Assembly: GCA_016788945.1 (NCBI GenBank)
Contig: JAEUSA010000127.1
Location: forward strand, 1-9,054
From: Leptospiraceae bacterium
GTDB taxonomy: Bacteria; Spirochaetota; Leptospiria; Turneriellales; Turneriellaceae
Direction: 5' to 3'
DNA length: 9,054 nucleotides
Shown here: positions 1-7,700 of the stretch, in pieces
How positions within the stretch are numbered: position 1 is the first letter of the stretch
Layout: each line of letters opens with the position of its first letter
Notes under the pieces: model-generated
The model's input: only the letters and a program-made list of their open reading frames with translations
What the model was told of the DNA's origin: nothing
The model's database searches: none
Translations under genes and position numbers: made by a program

Positions 1-3000
1 ACCGTCGGATTCGTTGTATCAACCGTTACCGTTCCGGCAGACGCAACCCAGGCCGAAGTCAGGCCCGCGAGGTCGCGAGACTGCACACAACCATAATACG
101 ATGTACCGTCTATGAGACCGCTTACAGCGACCGGCGAGTTACCCGTCGTAGCGCCCACACAGCCCGTGTTACAATCATTCGCCGTGCACATTTTCACATT
201 GCTCGTCGTAATATTCGTGTCGGTTCCCGCAGTGAAGCTGACATTGGTCGTCGTCGTTGTCGTATATGTCGGCACACTCACACCAGTAGGTGCGGTCGGA
301 TTAGTACCATCGACCGTAATGGTCAGTGCAGAGGAAGCCGCGCTGACGTTCAGCGCGGCGTCGCGCGCGGTCGCAACCACGGTATAACTTGAGCCCGCAG
401 CGAGCGCTATGTCTGTTTGCCAATTGCCGGTACCGTCTGCTGTGGTCGTCGCGAGCAGAGTGCCACCTGTGTTCGGTTGGTATAACCTGACGGTAGAATT
501 TGCTTCAGCCGTGCCACTGATGGTCAGGCCTGATGTTGCTGTCGTGATATTGTCGTTGTTTATCAAACCGTTGTCATCGGCATCGGCAAGATCGAGACTC
601 GCAGGTGCGTTGGGTGCCACGGCATCGGGTGCAGTTGTCGGCCCGATTTGTTCCGTCGTCGGTGAATTCTGGTAAGGATTAATTCCGGAAAAAATTTGCC
701 CAGAGGCGGCATTCAATTGCAGTGTTTCCACACCGCTGGTCGCCGCATCAAAAGACACAAGAATGCGCATCGTCGTATCGCCGGTCGCCAGCGCGCCCCC
801 TGCCCCGTTCTGGAAGCCCGTAATCGACGCGGAGTTCGCATTACCGCTGTTCTTGGTGAAGGTGACCGTAAAATCACCGGCGACCAGAACCCCTGAAGCA
901 GCCGTGTTTGTGTAAGGCGCTTCATCCCAAGTAACTGTAAAATATCCCGTCGTTGCACCGGTTGACGTATACGTTGGCGTACCCGTGATATTGGGAACAC
1001 CTACAGCATTGAGAGATTTCGCCCCCGTCGTCACCGAAGCTGCATTGCCGGCATTATCAAACACGGCAGTCGAAACCGAATTGATCGTGATGCTTTCCGT
1101 TCCTGTGACTGTTCCCGTAATAGACAAGAATGCACGCACCGTGCTGGTGCCGGCAACGACGTCGTTACCCGCACCGCAGCCCACTGCGGTTGTGGTCTTG
1201 ATACATTGAATCGAAACGGTAATCGCACCGGTATTGGTGATGGTAAACGCACCCGGCTGAACGATCGCAGCTGCAGGGGGTGTCGAGGTGCTATAGAGCC
1301 CCTCGGAGAATGGCAAATCGATGTACGCATTGCTGCCCACAACGTTGGTAACCCCCAGCGTTGGCGCGGTTGTATCGACTGACAGGTTTAACGTGGGCGA
1401 AGCCGCTGCACTTGAATTATTGGCAATATCACGAACTTTGACAGTCAACGCGTGCGCACCGGGAGTAAAAGACAAATTGGAAAATGTGTATGTTGTCTGG
1501 CCGGCAGCCACACTCACGGTCGTGACCAATGTTGCGCCGTCATAGAGGTCGACTTCCTGCGCATACGTGGCATCAGCGGTAATTGTCCCCGTCACGGTCA
1601 TGTTCGAAGTGAGGTTAGTTATAGCATCAGAGTTTGAAATCCCTGTGTCAGACGCTGCCGCCAAAGTAGGTGCTGTGGCCGGATCCGTGGGTAATACATT
1701 ATCAACGACGACATTCAGGCCGAGGGATGGCGATGACACCACGCCCGTCGGCGAAACGGTCGCGACGGTGTAGGTGAACGTACCGCTGCCAGGTGAGGTC
1801 GCCTGTGTAACGGAATAATTACCTAATGCATTAACAACGGCAGTGGCCACCGCAACGCCGTTCTGATAGAGCACAACCGTGTCGCCCGGAGTGCCAGTAC
1901 CGGTAAATGTCAGGCCCGGTGTCGGAAACGGATTGGTGATATTGTCAGAATTCGAAGAGCCGGTATCGGACGTGGCGGCAAGATCGGGTGCCGCGGCGGG
2001 TGCTCCGGCGAAACCATTGAATGTTGCCGACATCGGGCTTGTCAGAGCCGTCAGGGAAACGTCGCGAATGTTCGCCGTACCTGTGACAGTAAAACTATTG
2101 CCCGAACCATAAGCACCGGGACTAAAGGTTATTCTGACCTTAGACGGATCGCTCTGTCGCACGACTGAACTTATCGTCTGCGCGGGGCTCGCCGGAGTAA
2201 TCGTATAATATGCGGTGTTCTGCGAGCTGCTTAAATCCATCGCCTCTGAAAAACTGACCTCGAGAATCTGTGGAGACACAAGCTGCGCAAAGTACATTGT
2301 CGGGGCGGTTGATCCACCCGAGCCGATGCCACCGAAGGTTACGGTCGTCGACGCCATGGTATTGGGCGTCGGCGTCGCATTGTCCTGTATGCCCGCAATC
2401 GTCAGAGAATAGGTCGTCGCACTCTGCACTCCCGCGGGTACCGTGACAGTACACACAGCACCCGTGCAGCTCACCGAAGCACCAGGTAATGAAGGAGAGA
2501 AATTGTAATTGGCGATATTGCCGCCCGTACCAGCCGTCACCGGCTCACTGAAAGACACGATAATTTGCGTATTCGATGCCGCATAGACACCAACAACAGA
2601 GGGGGCAGTCGTATCACCACCGGGGCCACCGGTTGTGGTGGTACCTAAATAGTTAAACGTCGCGGTGTTTGAACCCGCAATATTGTTTTCGAGCAGGTCA
2701 CGCACTCCAGTGACGGTCACCGTACATGCACCGTCGGCGGCTTGCGCCGGCATCGTCAGTTGAATCACACCCGAACTCACCTGCACGGCAGAGGTCGGCG
2801 TGATACCATTCAGCGGACAACCGACATTGAAGGCAAAATCTGTGGTATCGATGCTCGCATTGTCGATCGGTTCGGAAAAATTCACGACGACAGTCGTACT
2901 CGCTGGAGAAGAGGCTGAAGTTACCGTCGGTGCGCTCGACCCCGAGCTGCCGGTAAAACCGCCGCCACCGGGAATCGTCGCAGAAGTCTCATTACCGACC

Positions 3001-4673
3001 GGGAGAGTATTGTCGACACTGCCAGTCGGATTATTAACCTGCAGAGTATAACCGCTGCCGCCAGTCTGTGCGGCCGTCGTCAACATCACATAAGCAGAAG
3101 AACAAGGGTCGGTGCAGGTAGGATAAAGAGAAGCTCCGGTAATATTCAGGGTGCCCGGCCCCGGATTCAGGTTAATGGTGTAATCCGCCGTGCCGACTGA
3201 AGCGGCATTACCGATCGGCTCTGACCACTGCACCAGCACATGCGTGCTGTCGAGTGGTGTAATTGCCACAATATATGGCCTTCCATCGCCTGTATAACTC
3301 GTCGTGGTGGTCGCGAGATTATTGCCTGCGACGTCGGTCATGTTCTGCACCGTGACGCTGTATGTCTGCGTTGACTGGTCGGGCGAAACGTCAACATCGC
3401 AATAAGTCACCGGGGGACCGTTGCAAGTAACGCCGGTAATAGTTGTTGAAGGCGAAATCGAAAAATCAGAAAATGGCGAGCTCGTGCTGATCGAGCCCGC
3501 GCTCATCGGCTCGTTGAAGGTGACACGAATTGTATTCGTATCCACTGGTGCGACAGAGGCTACCTGTGGCGGCGTACTGTCAGCGGCGGATGAATAGTTG
3601 AACGTAATTGTGCGGCTACCGGCATCGAGGTTTACTCCGCTTGTGCCGTAAAGATTGGCGCCACCTGGTATCGTCAGTACACATGGTGTATTCTGCGGAG
3701 TACCACCGGCACTCAATGCCAGCAACACCGCGCGCGCATTCACGGTGGTAACTCCCGTGGTCGTGAGCGTAACCGTACCGCAGGAACCGAACGTATAACT
3801 ACCGTTAGCAAGAATATTGCCCGTTGACATATTCATGTCTTCATTGAAGGTCACAATGACTGCCGTGGGCGATTGTTGGGTAATGCCATTCAGCTTGGGG
3901 CCGGCAGGCGCGGTATAACCAGTGAACGCAGCGGAGCAGAGGTTAGTCGTACCATTACCCCATTGATCTTGCACGCCATTCGCACGCAAATAATAGGGTC
4001 CTGCACCCAGTGCGCTCGTCGTCAATTCGACCTGCGCCTGATTTGTCTGCCGCACCGCAGCGGATATGGTAATACCGGAACCGGTAGTACACGTGTTGTC
4101 AGTAAAGAGGGAATAGTTCGCGGTCAGCTGCGAAGATGATAGATCCAGCGCCTCATTAAACGTCACAAAAATCTTTGTCGAAGCCGTGGCGGCGACTGTT
4201 GAAAATTCCGGGGCGGTTTTGTCAGCCGTCTGTGGCGCGGTAAATGACATGCGGTTCGCCGAAGTGCTCATCTGACTGCCGTCGATGCCGGTCACATTCG
4301 TTACGGTTACCGTATAGGCATTGCCGGGTGTTTGCGGGCTGGTATCGAGATAGACGATGCGCGAATCCGTCGCATCGCGTATCGCCGCCAAAACCTGCAG
4401 GCCCGGAATGCTGTAATTAGTCAATGTCTGCGCAGCAGTCAAGGTTACCGGCTCATCAAAGGTCAACCGGACACGCGTCGTGGTCATTGGCTGAGCGCCG
4501 GTCAGTTCTACATAATCGGTGGAGTTGGCGGTACTGTTATTCTTGTCAAAAACCAGATCAAACGGCTGAAAGAACGTACTGTAGGTTTTACCCGAACAAT
4601 TGGCAGCAACAATCGCGAGACATAATACCGTCGCCTGCCCCGCTGACCTAAGAACGCCTGATTTTTTGAACAT
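1..4673 (-). CDS. Giant putative lipoprotein of Ig-like repeats (3'-truncated by window)
   Basis: One uninterrupted minus-strand frame runs from ATG 4673-4671 to the left edge, at least 1,557 residues with no stop, so the C-terminus is outside. The N-terminus (MFKK..., hydrophobic core, Cys26) resembles a lipoprotein signal peptide. Then follow eight SbsA/Big_5-like repeats (motifs TFDEPV, TFNEAL, TFNEDM, TFNEPM, WSEPI, FSEPI, FSEPV, FSEAM), two Big_13-like repeats with S-D-T-G-x-S-N-S-D, two Ig-like repeats (PFSEGL, TWDEAP), a third Big_13-like repeat (DADDNG) and an FN3-like repeat (GTSYYGCV...RDLAG). The frame ends in VDTTNPT, the opening of another repeat. An in-frame ATG at 4685-4683 is an alternative start with AAGG 8 nt upstream; 4673 is preferred because it gives a basic n-region and a 25-residue signal. 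The likely role is a membrane-anchored surface stalk or adhesin. Its unseen C-terminus may carry a head domain like that of its upstream neighbour (inference). Confidence 0.92.
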   Translation of the reverse strand, partial: MFKKSGVLRSAGQATVLCLAIVAANCSGKTYSTFFQPFDLVFDKNNSTANSTDYVELTGAQPMTTTRVRLTFDEPVTLTAAQTLTNYSIPGLQVLAAIRDATDSRIVYLDTSPQTPGNAYTVTVTNVTGIDGSQMSTSANRMSFTAPQTADKTAPEFSTVAATASTKIFVTFNEALDLSSSQLTANYSLFTDNTCTTGSGITISAAVRQTNQAQVELTTSALGAGPYYLRANGVQDQWGNGTTNLCSAAFTGYTAPAGPKLNGITQQSPTAVIVTFNEDMNMSTGNILANGSYTFGSCGTVTLTTTGVTTVNARAVLLALSAGGTPQNTPCVLTIPGGANLYGTSGVNLDAGSRTITFNYSSAADSTPPQVASVAPVDTNTIRVTFNEPMSAGSISTSSPFSDFSISPSTTITGVTCNGPPVTYCDVDVSPDQSTQTYSVTVQNMTDVAGNNLATTTTSYTGDGRPYIVAITPLDSTHVLVQWSEPIGNAASVGTADYTINLNPGPGTLNITGASLYPTCTDPCSSAYVMLTTAAQTGGSGYTLQVNNPTGSVDNTLPVGNETSATIPGGGGFTGSSGSSAPTVTSASSPASTTVVVNFSEPIDNASIDTTDFAFNVGCPLNGITPTSAVQVSSGVIQLTMPAQAADGACTVTVTGVRDLLENNIAGSNTATFNYLGTTTTGGPGGDTTAPSVVGVYAASNTQIIVSFSEPVTAGTGGNIANYNFSPSLPGASVSCTGAVCTVTVPAGVQSATTYSLTIAGIQDNATPTPNTMASTTVTFGGIGSGGSTAPTMYFAQLVSPQILEVSFSEAMDLSSSQNTAYYTITPASPAQTISSVVRQSDPSKVRITFSPGAYGSGNSFTVTGTANIRDVSLTALTSPMSATFNGFAGAPAAAPDLAATSDTGSSNSDNITNPFPTPGLTFTGTGTPGDTVVLYQNGVAVATAVVNALGNYSVTQATSPGSGTFTYTVATVSPTGVVSSPSLGLNVVVDNVLPTDPATAPTLAAASDTGISNSDAITNLTSNMTVTGTITADATYAQEVDLYDGATLVTTVSVAAGQTTYTFSNLSFTPGAHALTVKVRDIANNSSAAASPTLNLSVDTTAPTLGVTNVVGSNAYIDLPFSEGLYSTSTPPAAAIVQPGAFTITNTGAITVSIQCIKTTTAVGCGAGNDVVAGTSTVRAFLSITGTVTGTESITINSVSTAVFDNAGNAASVTTGAKSLNAVGVPNITGTPTYTSTGATTGYFTVTWDEAPYTNTAASGVLVAGDFTVTFTKNSGNANSASITGFQNGAGGALATGDTTMRILVSFDAATSGVETLQLNAASGQIFSGINPYQNSPTTEQIGPTTAPDAVAPNAPASLDLADADDNGLINNDNITTATSGLTISGTAEANSTVRLYQPNTGGTLLATTTADGTGNWQTDIALAAGSSYTVVATARDAALNVSAASSALTITVDGTNPTAPTGVSVPTYTTTTTTNVSFTAGTDTNITTSNVKMCTANDCNTGCVGATTGNSPVAVSGLIDGTSYYGCVQSRDLAGLTSAWVASAGTVTVDTTNPT
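21..307 (-). repeat. Fibronectin type III-like repeat with four Cys
   Basis: The segment opens T-N-P-T-A-P-T-G-V-S-V and has the FN3-like closing pattern G-L-I-D-G-T-S-Y-Y-G-C-V-Q-S-R-D-L-A-G. It contains a run of six Thr near 243-265 and four Cys: three clustered (C-TANDC-NTG-C) and one in the Y-Y-G-C-V strand. It ends in T-V-T-V-D-T-T-N-P-T, where the next repeat starts at the window edge. FN3 repeats commonly act as spacers or protein-binding modules in surface proteins; no specific partner can be inferred. Confidence 0.6.
308..610 (-). repeat. Third Big_13-like Ig repeat
   Basis: This repeat starts with A-P-A-S-L-D-L-A-D-A-D-D-N-G-L-I-N-N-D-N-I-T, an acidic Ca-binding-like junction encoded at about 544-599. 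It continues with ISGTAE, V-R-L-Y-Q and G-N-W-Q-T-D, and closes in A-T-A-R-D-A-A-L-N-V-S, followed by TITVDG. It is closest to the repeats at 1380-2005 but separated from them by two Ig-like repeats of another kind. Confidence 0.75.
683..1378 (-). repeat. Two divergent Ig-like repeats
   Basis: Two segments of roughly 110-120 residues follow the Big_13-like pair. The first begins T-T-A-P-T-L-G-V-T, has PFSEGL near 1296-1319, a Cys pair (C-IKTTTAVG-C) and ends in V-F-D-N-A-G-N. The second has TWDEAP near 917-940 and no Cys. Both keep the acidic F/W-[S/D]-E signature of the Ig repeats but are otherwise poorly conserved. The second has extra sequence ahead of the next repeat (an Asn/Pro/Gln-containing linker near 640-690). 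Confidence 0.6.
1380..2005 (-). repeat. Two tandem Big_13/BapA-type Ig repeats
   Basis: Two successive repeats begin with an acidic junction, D-L-A-A-T-S-D-T-G-S-S-N-S-D-N-I-T and L-A-A-A-S-D-T-G-I-S-N-S-D-A-I-T, followed by T-G-T and V-x-L-Y-[Q/D]-[N/G]-G strands. This is the layout of Ig repeats in large biofilm adhesins, where acidic residues at domain junctions are known to bind calcium and stiffen the rod. The junctions are encoded at about 1936-1991 and 1618-1673, and are visibly related at DNA level. The second repeat ends V-R-D-I-A-N-N-S, typical of the fold. Confidence 0.75.
2018..4520 (-). repeat. Array of eight SbsA/Big_5-like Ig repeats
   Basis: Eight consecutive protein repeats of about 97-117 residues each carry a central strand motif of the form hydrophobic-x-[F/W]-[S/N/D]-E-[P/A/D]. 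The motifs are encoded near 4448-4470, 4145-4168, 3834-3857, 3504-3528, 3217-3237, 2865-2888, 2538-2561 and 2239-2262. Most repeats end in Y-[S/T]-[V/L]-[T/Q]-V-x-[N/G]-[V/M/I]-x-D, the usual late-strand pattern of the family. Several open with T-A-P-x-V or similar. The copies are divergent in DNA, so this is an old domain array and not a recent tandem duplication. Such arrays usually form extended extracellular stalks. Confidence 0.8.
2310..2969 (-). other. Three Gly-rich inter-domain linkers
   Basis: Within the Big_5-like array of the downstream protein, three successive repeat junctions carry Gly-rich linkers: GGGGFTGSSGSS at 2969-2934, GGPGG at 2630-2616 and GGIGSGGS at 2333-2310. Each is followed by an Ig opening such as APTVT or TAPS. 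Other junctions in the window lack them. They would make this part of the stalk flexible. Confidence 0.7.
4596..4673 (-). other. Lipoprotein-type signal peptide with relaxed lipobox
   Basis: The first 26 codons have a basic n-region (Lys3, Lys4, with Arg9), a hydrophobic stretch (ATVLCLAIVAA) and Cys26 in the context V-A-A-N-C-S-G. After Cys the chain becomes polar (SGKTYST) and the first Ig repeat starts about 25 residues later, which fits a tether. The site departs from the canonical L-[AS]-[GA]-C lipobox by having Ala at -3 and Asn at -1. Spirochaetal lipoboxes are known to be looser than those of E. coli. If Cys26 is lipidated, the protein is anchored to a membrane; if not, a signal peptidase I cut nearby would release it. 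Confidence 0.6.
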
Positions 4674-4678
4674 AACTA

Positions 4679-4697
4679 TCCCCATGGTATCGACCTT
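4679..4697 (-). promoter_or_regulatory. Two weak Shine-Dalgarno candidates for alternative starts
   Basis: AAGG at 4697-4694 sits 8 nt before ATG 4685-4683, and GGGGA at 4683-4679 sits 5 nt before ATG 4673-4671. The two ATGs are in the same frame, four codons apart. Neither site is a full GGAGG, so the sequence does not settle the start. The signal-peptide shape favours 4673. Confidence 0.4.
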
Positions 4698-4711
4698 GAG
4701 GGTTTTGACGT

Positions 4712-4717
4712 ATTCTA
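4712..4717 (-). promoter_or_regulatory. Candidate -10 box for the downstream gene
   Basis: On the minus strand TAGAAT matches the sigma-70 -10 consensus at five of six positions and lies 38 nt before the preferred ATG. At a 17-nt spacing the -35 position falls on the terminator's T-run and matches TTGACA poorly, so the promoter is weak or activator-dependent if real. Its place just after the terminator makes it the best local candidate; partial read-through from upstream is the alternative. Confidence 0.35.
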
Positions 4718-4733
4718 AATGAGGCTTTACGAC

Positions 4734-4766
4734 AAAAAAACCCGCGGCCCGGTAAGGGCCGGCGGG
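4734..4766 (-). terminator. Intrinsic terminator of the upstream gene
   Basis: Read on the minus strand, CCCGC-C-GGCCC, loop TTACC, GGGCC-GCGGG form a 10-bp GC-only stem with one bulged C, followed at once by seven T. It starts 14 nt past the TAA at 4781. On the plus strand no T-run follows the hairpin, so it acts in one direction only. It should largely separate transcription of the two genes. Confidence 0.9.
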
Positions 4767-4780
4767 CTGAAAGTCGGAGG

Positions 4781-7700
4781 TTAATTTTGGTCGTTTGCCG
4801 TACGGTAGATTTTCATCGCATTCGTACCATCGCGCGTCGCGAGAATGAGCCAGTCTTTACCTGAATCATTCACCGTTAGGTGAGAGAAAATTCGCTGGTT
4901 CGTTGCGCTGTTGTCGAGACCTAAGACGTTATTCACCACCTGAAAGCTCGATTCCGCCGGATAATTCCCGGAAGTGGCGCAACTCGCTGAACCAGTGCAG
5001 GTCGCGGAATTCATATCCACACGCCAGATATTCGCTCCGTGATCCTGATTGTCGAAGCCCAAATACAGGTAGTTTCCGACAAACTCCAGAAGTGTGAAAT
5101 GAGCATTTCGCTCACACTTATTGTTCGGCGCTACGCCACAAGTAGCAGTGTTACCGCTCATGTTGGTCGCTTTGCGCGACGGTAGTGCGCTGCCGTTGGG
5201 ATATGTTTGCGGCGTGAAAGTCCTTGAGGCAACCAGAGTCCAATCGCCCGAACCGCGGTTTGTTCCCCCCAATGTCGGATTTTTCGGCAGTACCCACAAC
5301 TGCGGCACCTCATATCCAGGGGGACAAACCTGCCGACGACCGGTGGCCGTAGTAGCGAAATCCGCGGTAAAATTGTTATTCACCGTTTGTGCAACGCTCA
5401 GACCGTTAGCTGTCGCAGCACCGCTGCCGCCATTGCACGAACCACCGTCCATACACACGGTTTGCATAATGATCGTGGCACAGGCGTTGCGTATCATATA
5501 TAGGTCACCATTCGGTGCCGTACGCATATACGGTACTGCTTTGATTGCCGGTATAATGCGGTTTGATGGCAACATATTCTCCCAGTCAGTACCCGACAAA
5601 GGTAAATACGGAAGCGGTGTAGATACGTAATTCAGCCAATCCGGCGAAGAAGGGGTGATATTTTCCCACACGTTTGCGTCGCAGTTTGTATTCGACGCAT
5701 CGGTGCCGGTACATCCGGGAGGATTTGCAGCGGTCGAACGACCCAGACGTGAGCGCAGGACGCCGCCGTCTGCTCTGGTCGTCGAGGTGCGCGTACCGCC
5801 GAGGCTGCCGAAATAGCGACCGCCGTTCGCGATATACAACTGCGATACATTGCCACCGGTACCATCGTTGTCATATTCCCACATCGTGTCAATAGACACC
5901 GTGTTACCCTGAGGACTTGAATTGGAGGTGCTATTCCGCACCACCCCGTCTTTACCGATCAGGTTAAAGCGGTAGCCATTGATGTCCGTAGGCGTTGCCC
6001 ACGAAGCGTCGCCGTTGGTGCATGAGCCCGAGGGCAGAACGCATACGCGAGACACACGCGGCGCATTCGAACCGCGATGTGGTGATGCAACGAACAAGTA
6101 TTCCCGAAAAACAGCGGCGGTCATCGAGCGATAAGTATTACTGGATGAAGTCAAGCCATCGCGCTCTGAAAATGTGAATGTGGTCGTTGAACTGGATTTG
6201 TTCGTGGTGCGGAAAACACTTTGGTAATTGCCCGAAGTATTGAAAGCGCCAGCAAAAATGTACTCCGTGCCCCCTGCCCCCGAGCAGGCACTCCCCGTCA
6301 TGAGCGGCGTCGATGTGCCACCAACACAACCGGCATTGATTGCATCGAGCCCCTGAAGTGTGCCACTGGATCCGCCTGCGTAATTCTTAAACTGTGTTGC
6401 GGGCAGCGAGCTGTTTCCGTCGGCATCCAGAGTAATTGTCTGCGCGACGGTCAGACTCTTATTCATTTCGAAAAATTTGGAGGAATTTCCATCCCACCCC
6501 AGCACAATCTTATCATCATACAAGACCATTTGGCCTGCCGGCGTGCCATCGGCAAAGGGATCGGTAAACACCGGCCCACCGGAAAAACCCGTAGGTGCGT
6601 TGACAATGATCGGCTGCACATTACCGACACCGTTATCGACGATAGTATTGCCCGTCGGTGTCCATTGATCTTTCACGTTTTGCACTCGAATCTGATGACC
6701 GCCATTCGACAGGGCGGGTTGAAACGTAACAAGAACCTGCGCTTGGTTAGATTGGCGCGCCGCGCTCAATACCCCCGATCCATATGCTGCAGAATCATAT
6801 TTGTAATTCGTCGCAGTATTCGCGGTAACGCTATCGACTGCCTCACTGAATGTGAGGAGCACAACGGTAGAACCAGCCGTCGCTGTGACCACGCTCGCGC
6901 CGATGAGCCCCGGCGGGGTCGCGTCATCGCCGCAACGGAACGAAAGGTTTGTTGGCGTCGCCACTGCATTGCCGTTCGAGTCGAGAACCCCGCTGATCGT
7001 CAACTGGTAACGGCTTGTGTCGGTATCGAATGTATCGGCAGCGGAAAAATCCACCCAATATTTATTGCCACCTTTTGAGGTCACCGCCTGCGCCCCAGCC
7101 GCATTGGTTGCGCCAGTGCCGGTCGCACAGTCGCCGGTAATGCAGGCAGTAATCTTATAGTTCGCGAGTGTTGTTGCACTGGCGCCGACTGTTTGATCAT
7201 ACTGGACTACTACCCGCGTAAAGTTGGCTGTCGCTGGCGCAGCTGTAGGAGTTTCGCATTGGGTCTTTGTATCGGTCGCGACAATACTCGCCGCAGGCTT
7301 ACCATCTCCAGTAAACGTTGCGGAGTTATTGGTGTTCAGCATCTTGAACCCCGTGGCCACTGAGGTCACTGTGTTCTGGATTACCGTCACGGTATAAGAC
7401 TGGCCCTCGACCATCGGATTGACAGTCAGCGTATAAGTCGCTGCATTATTACCCGCACCGGCAGTGGAAACTGCGCTGAGAATCGGAATCGATGAATTAT
7501 CAAAAATCGCCGCACAGGCCGTGGTCGTTGAACATTCGGTCGAAGCAGCAGTAACTGATTCATTGAAAGTAATCGTCAATGTGGTTGCCGATGTTGTCAC
7601 AACATTTGACACAACAGGGTTCTGTACGCCGGTAAAGGTCTTGGTATTCGCTGAGGAGTTCATGCTAAGATTCGCTAGATCTTTCACGTTCGTGTTCACC

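Noticed and set aside
243..265. Run of six Thr codons, considered as a trinucleotide repeat
   Set aside because: The codons are mixed (ACG, ACA, ACC) and the tract is short, so it is ordinary for these Thr-rich repeats.
544..1991. Regularly spaced similar DNA stretches, considered as a CRISPR or DNA repeat array
   Set aside because: Spacing follows protein domains, the copies differ at many positions, and they are in frame within one coding region.
112..4651. Many short plus-strand open frames rich in Val, and a few minus-strand ones in other frames
   Set aside because: All overlap the continuous minus-strand frame of the downstream gene. The Val-rich plus-strand translations (GTC/GTT runs) simply reflect Asp/Thr/Asn codons read from the other strand.
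4662..4667. A6 run just after the start codon of the downstream gene, considered as a phase-variation tract
   Set aside because: Six bases is too short to suggest frequent slippage; it only encodes the Lys-Lys of the signal peptide.
5121..5630. Plus-strand open frame of 169 codons
   Set aside because: It is antisense to the propeller-like domain, with no motif and no convincing ribosome site; it is a shadow of the minus-strand gene.
6221..7078. Plus-strand open frame of 285 codons
   Set aside because: It lies wholly antisense to the upstream gene. Its translation is rich in Arg, Cys, Ile and His with no recognisable domain, which is what the complement of Thr/Ala/Gly/Asn-rich codons gives.
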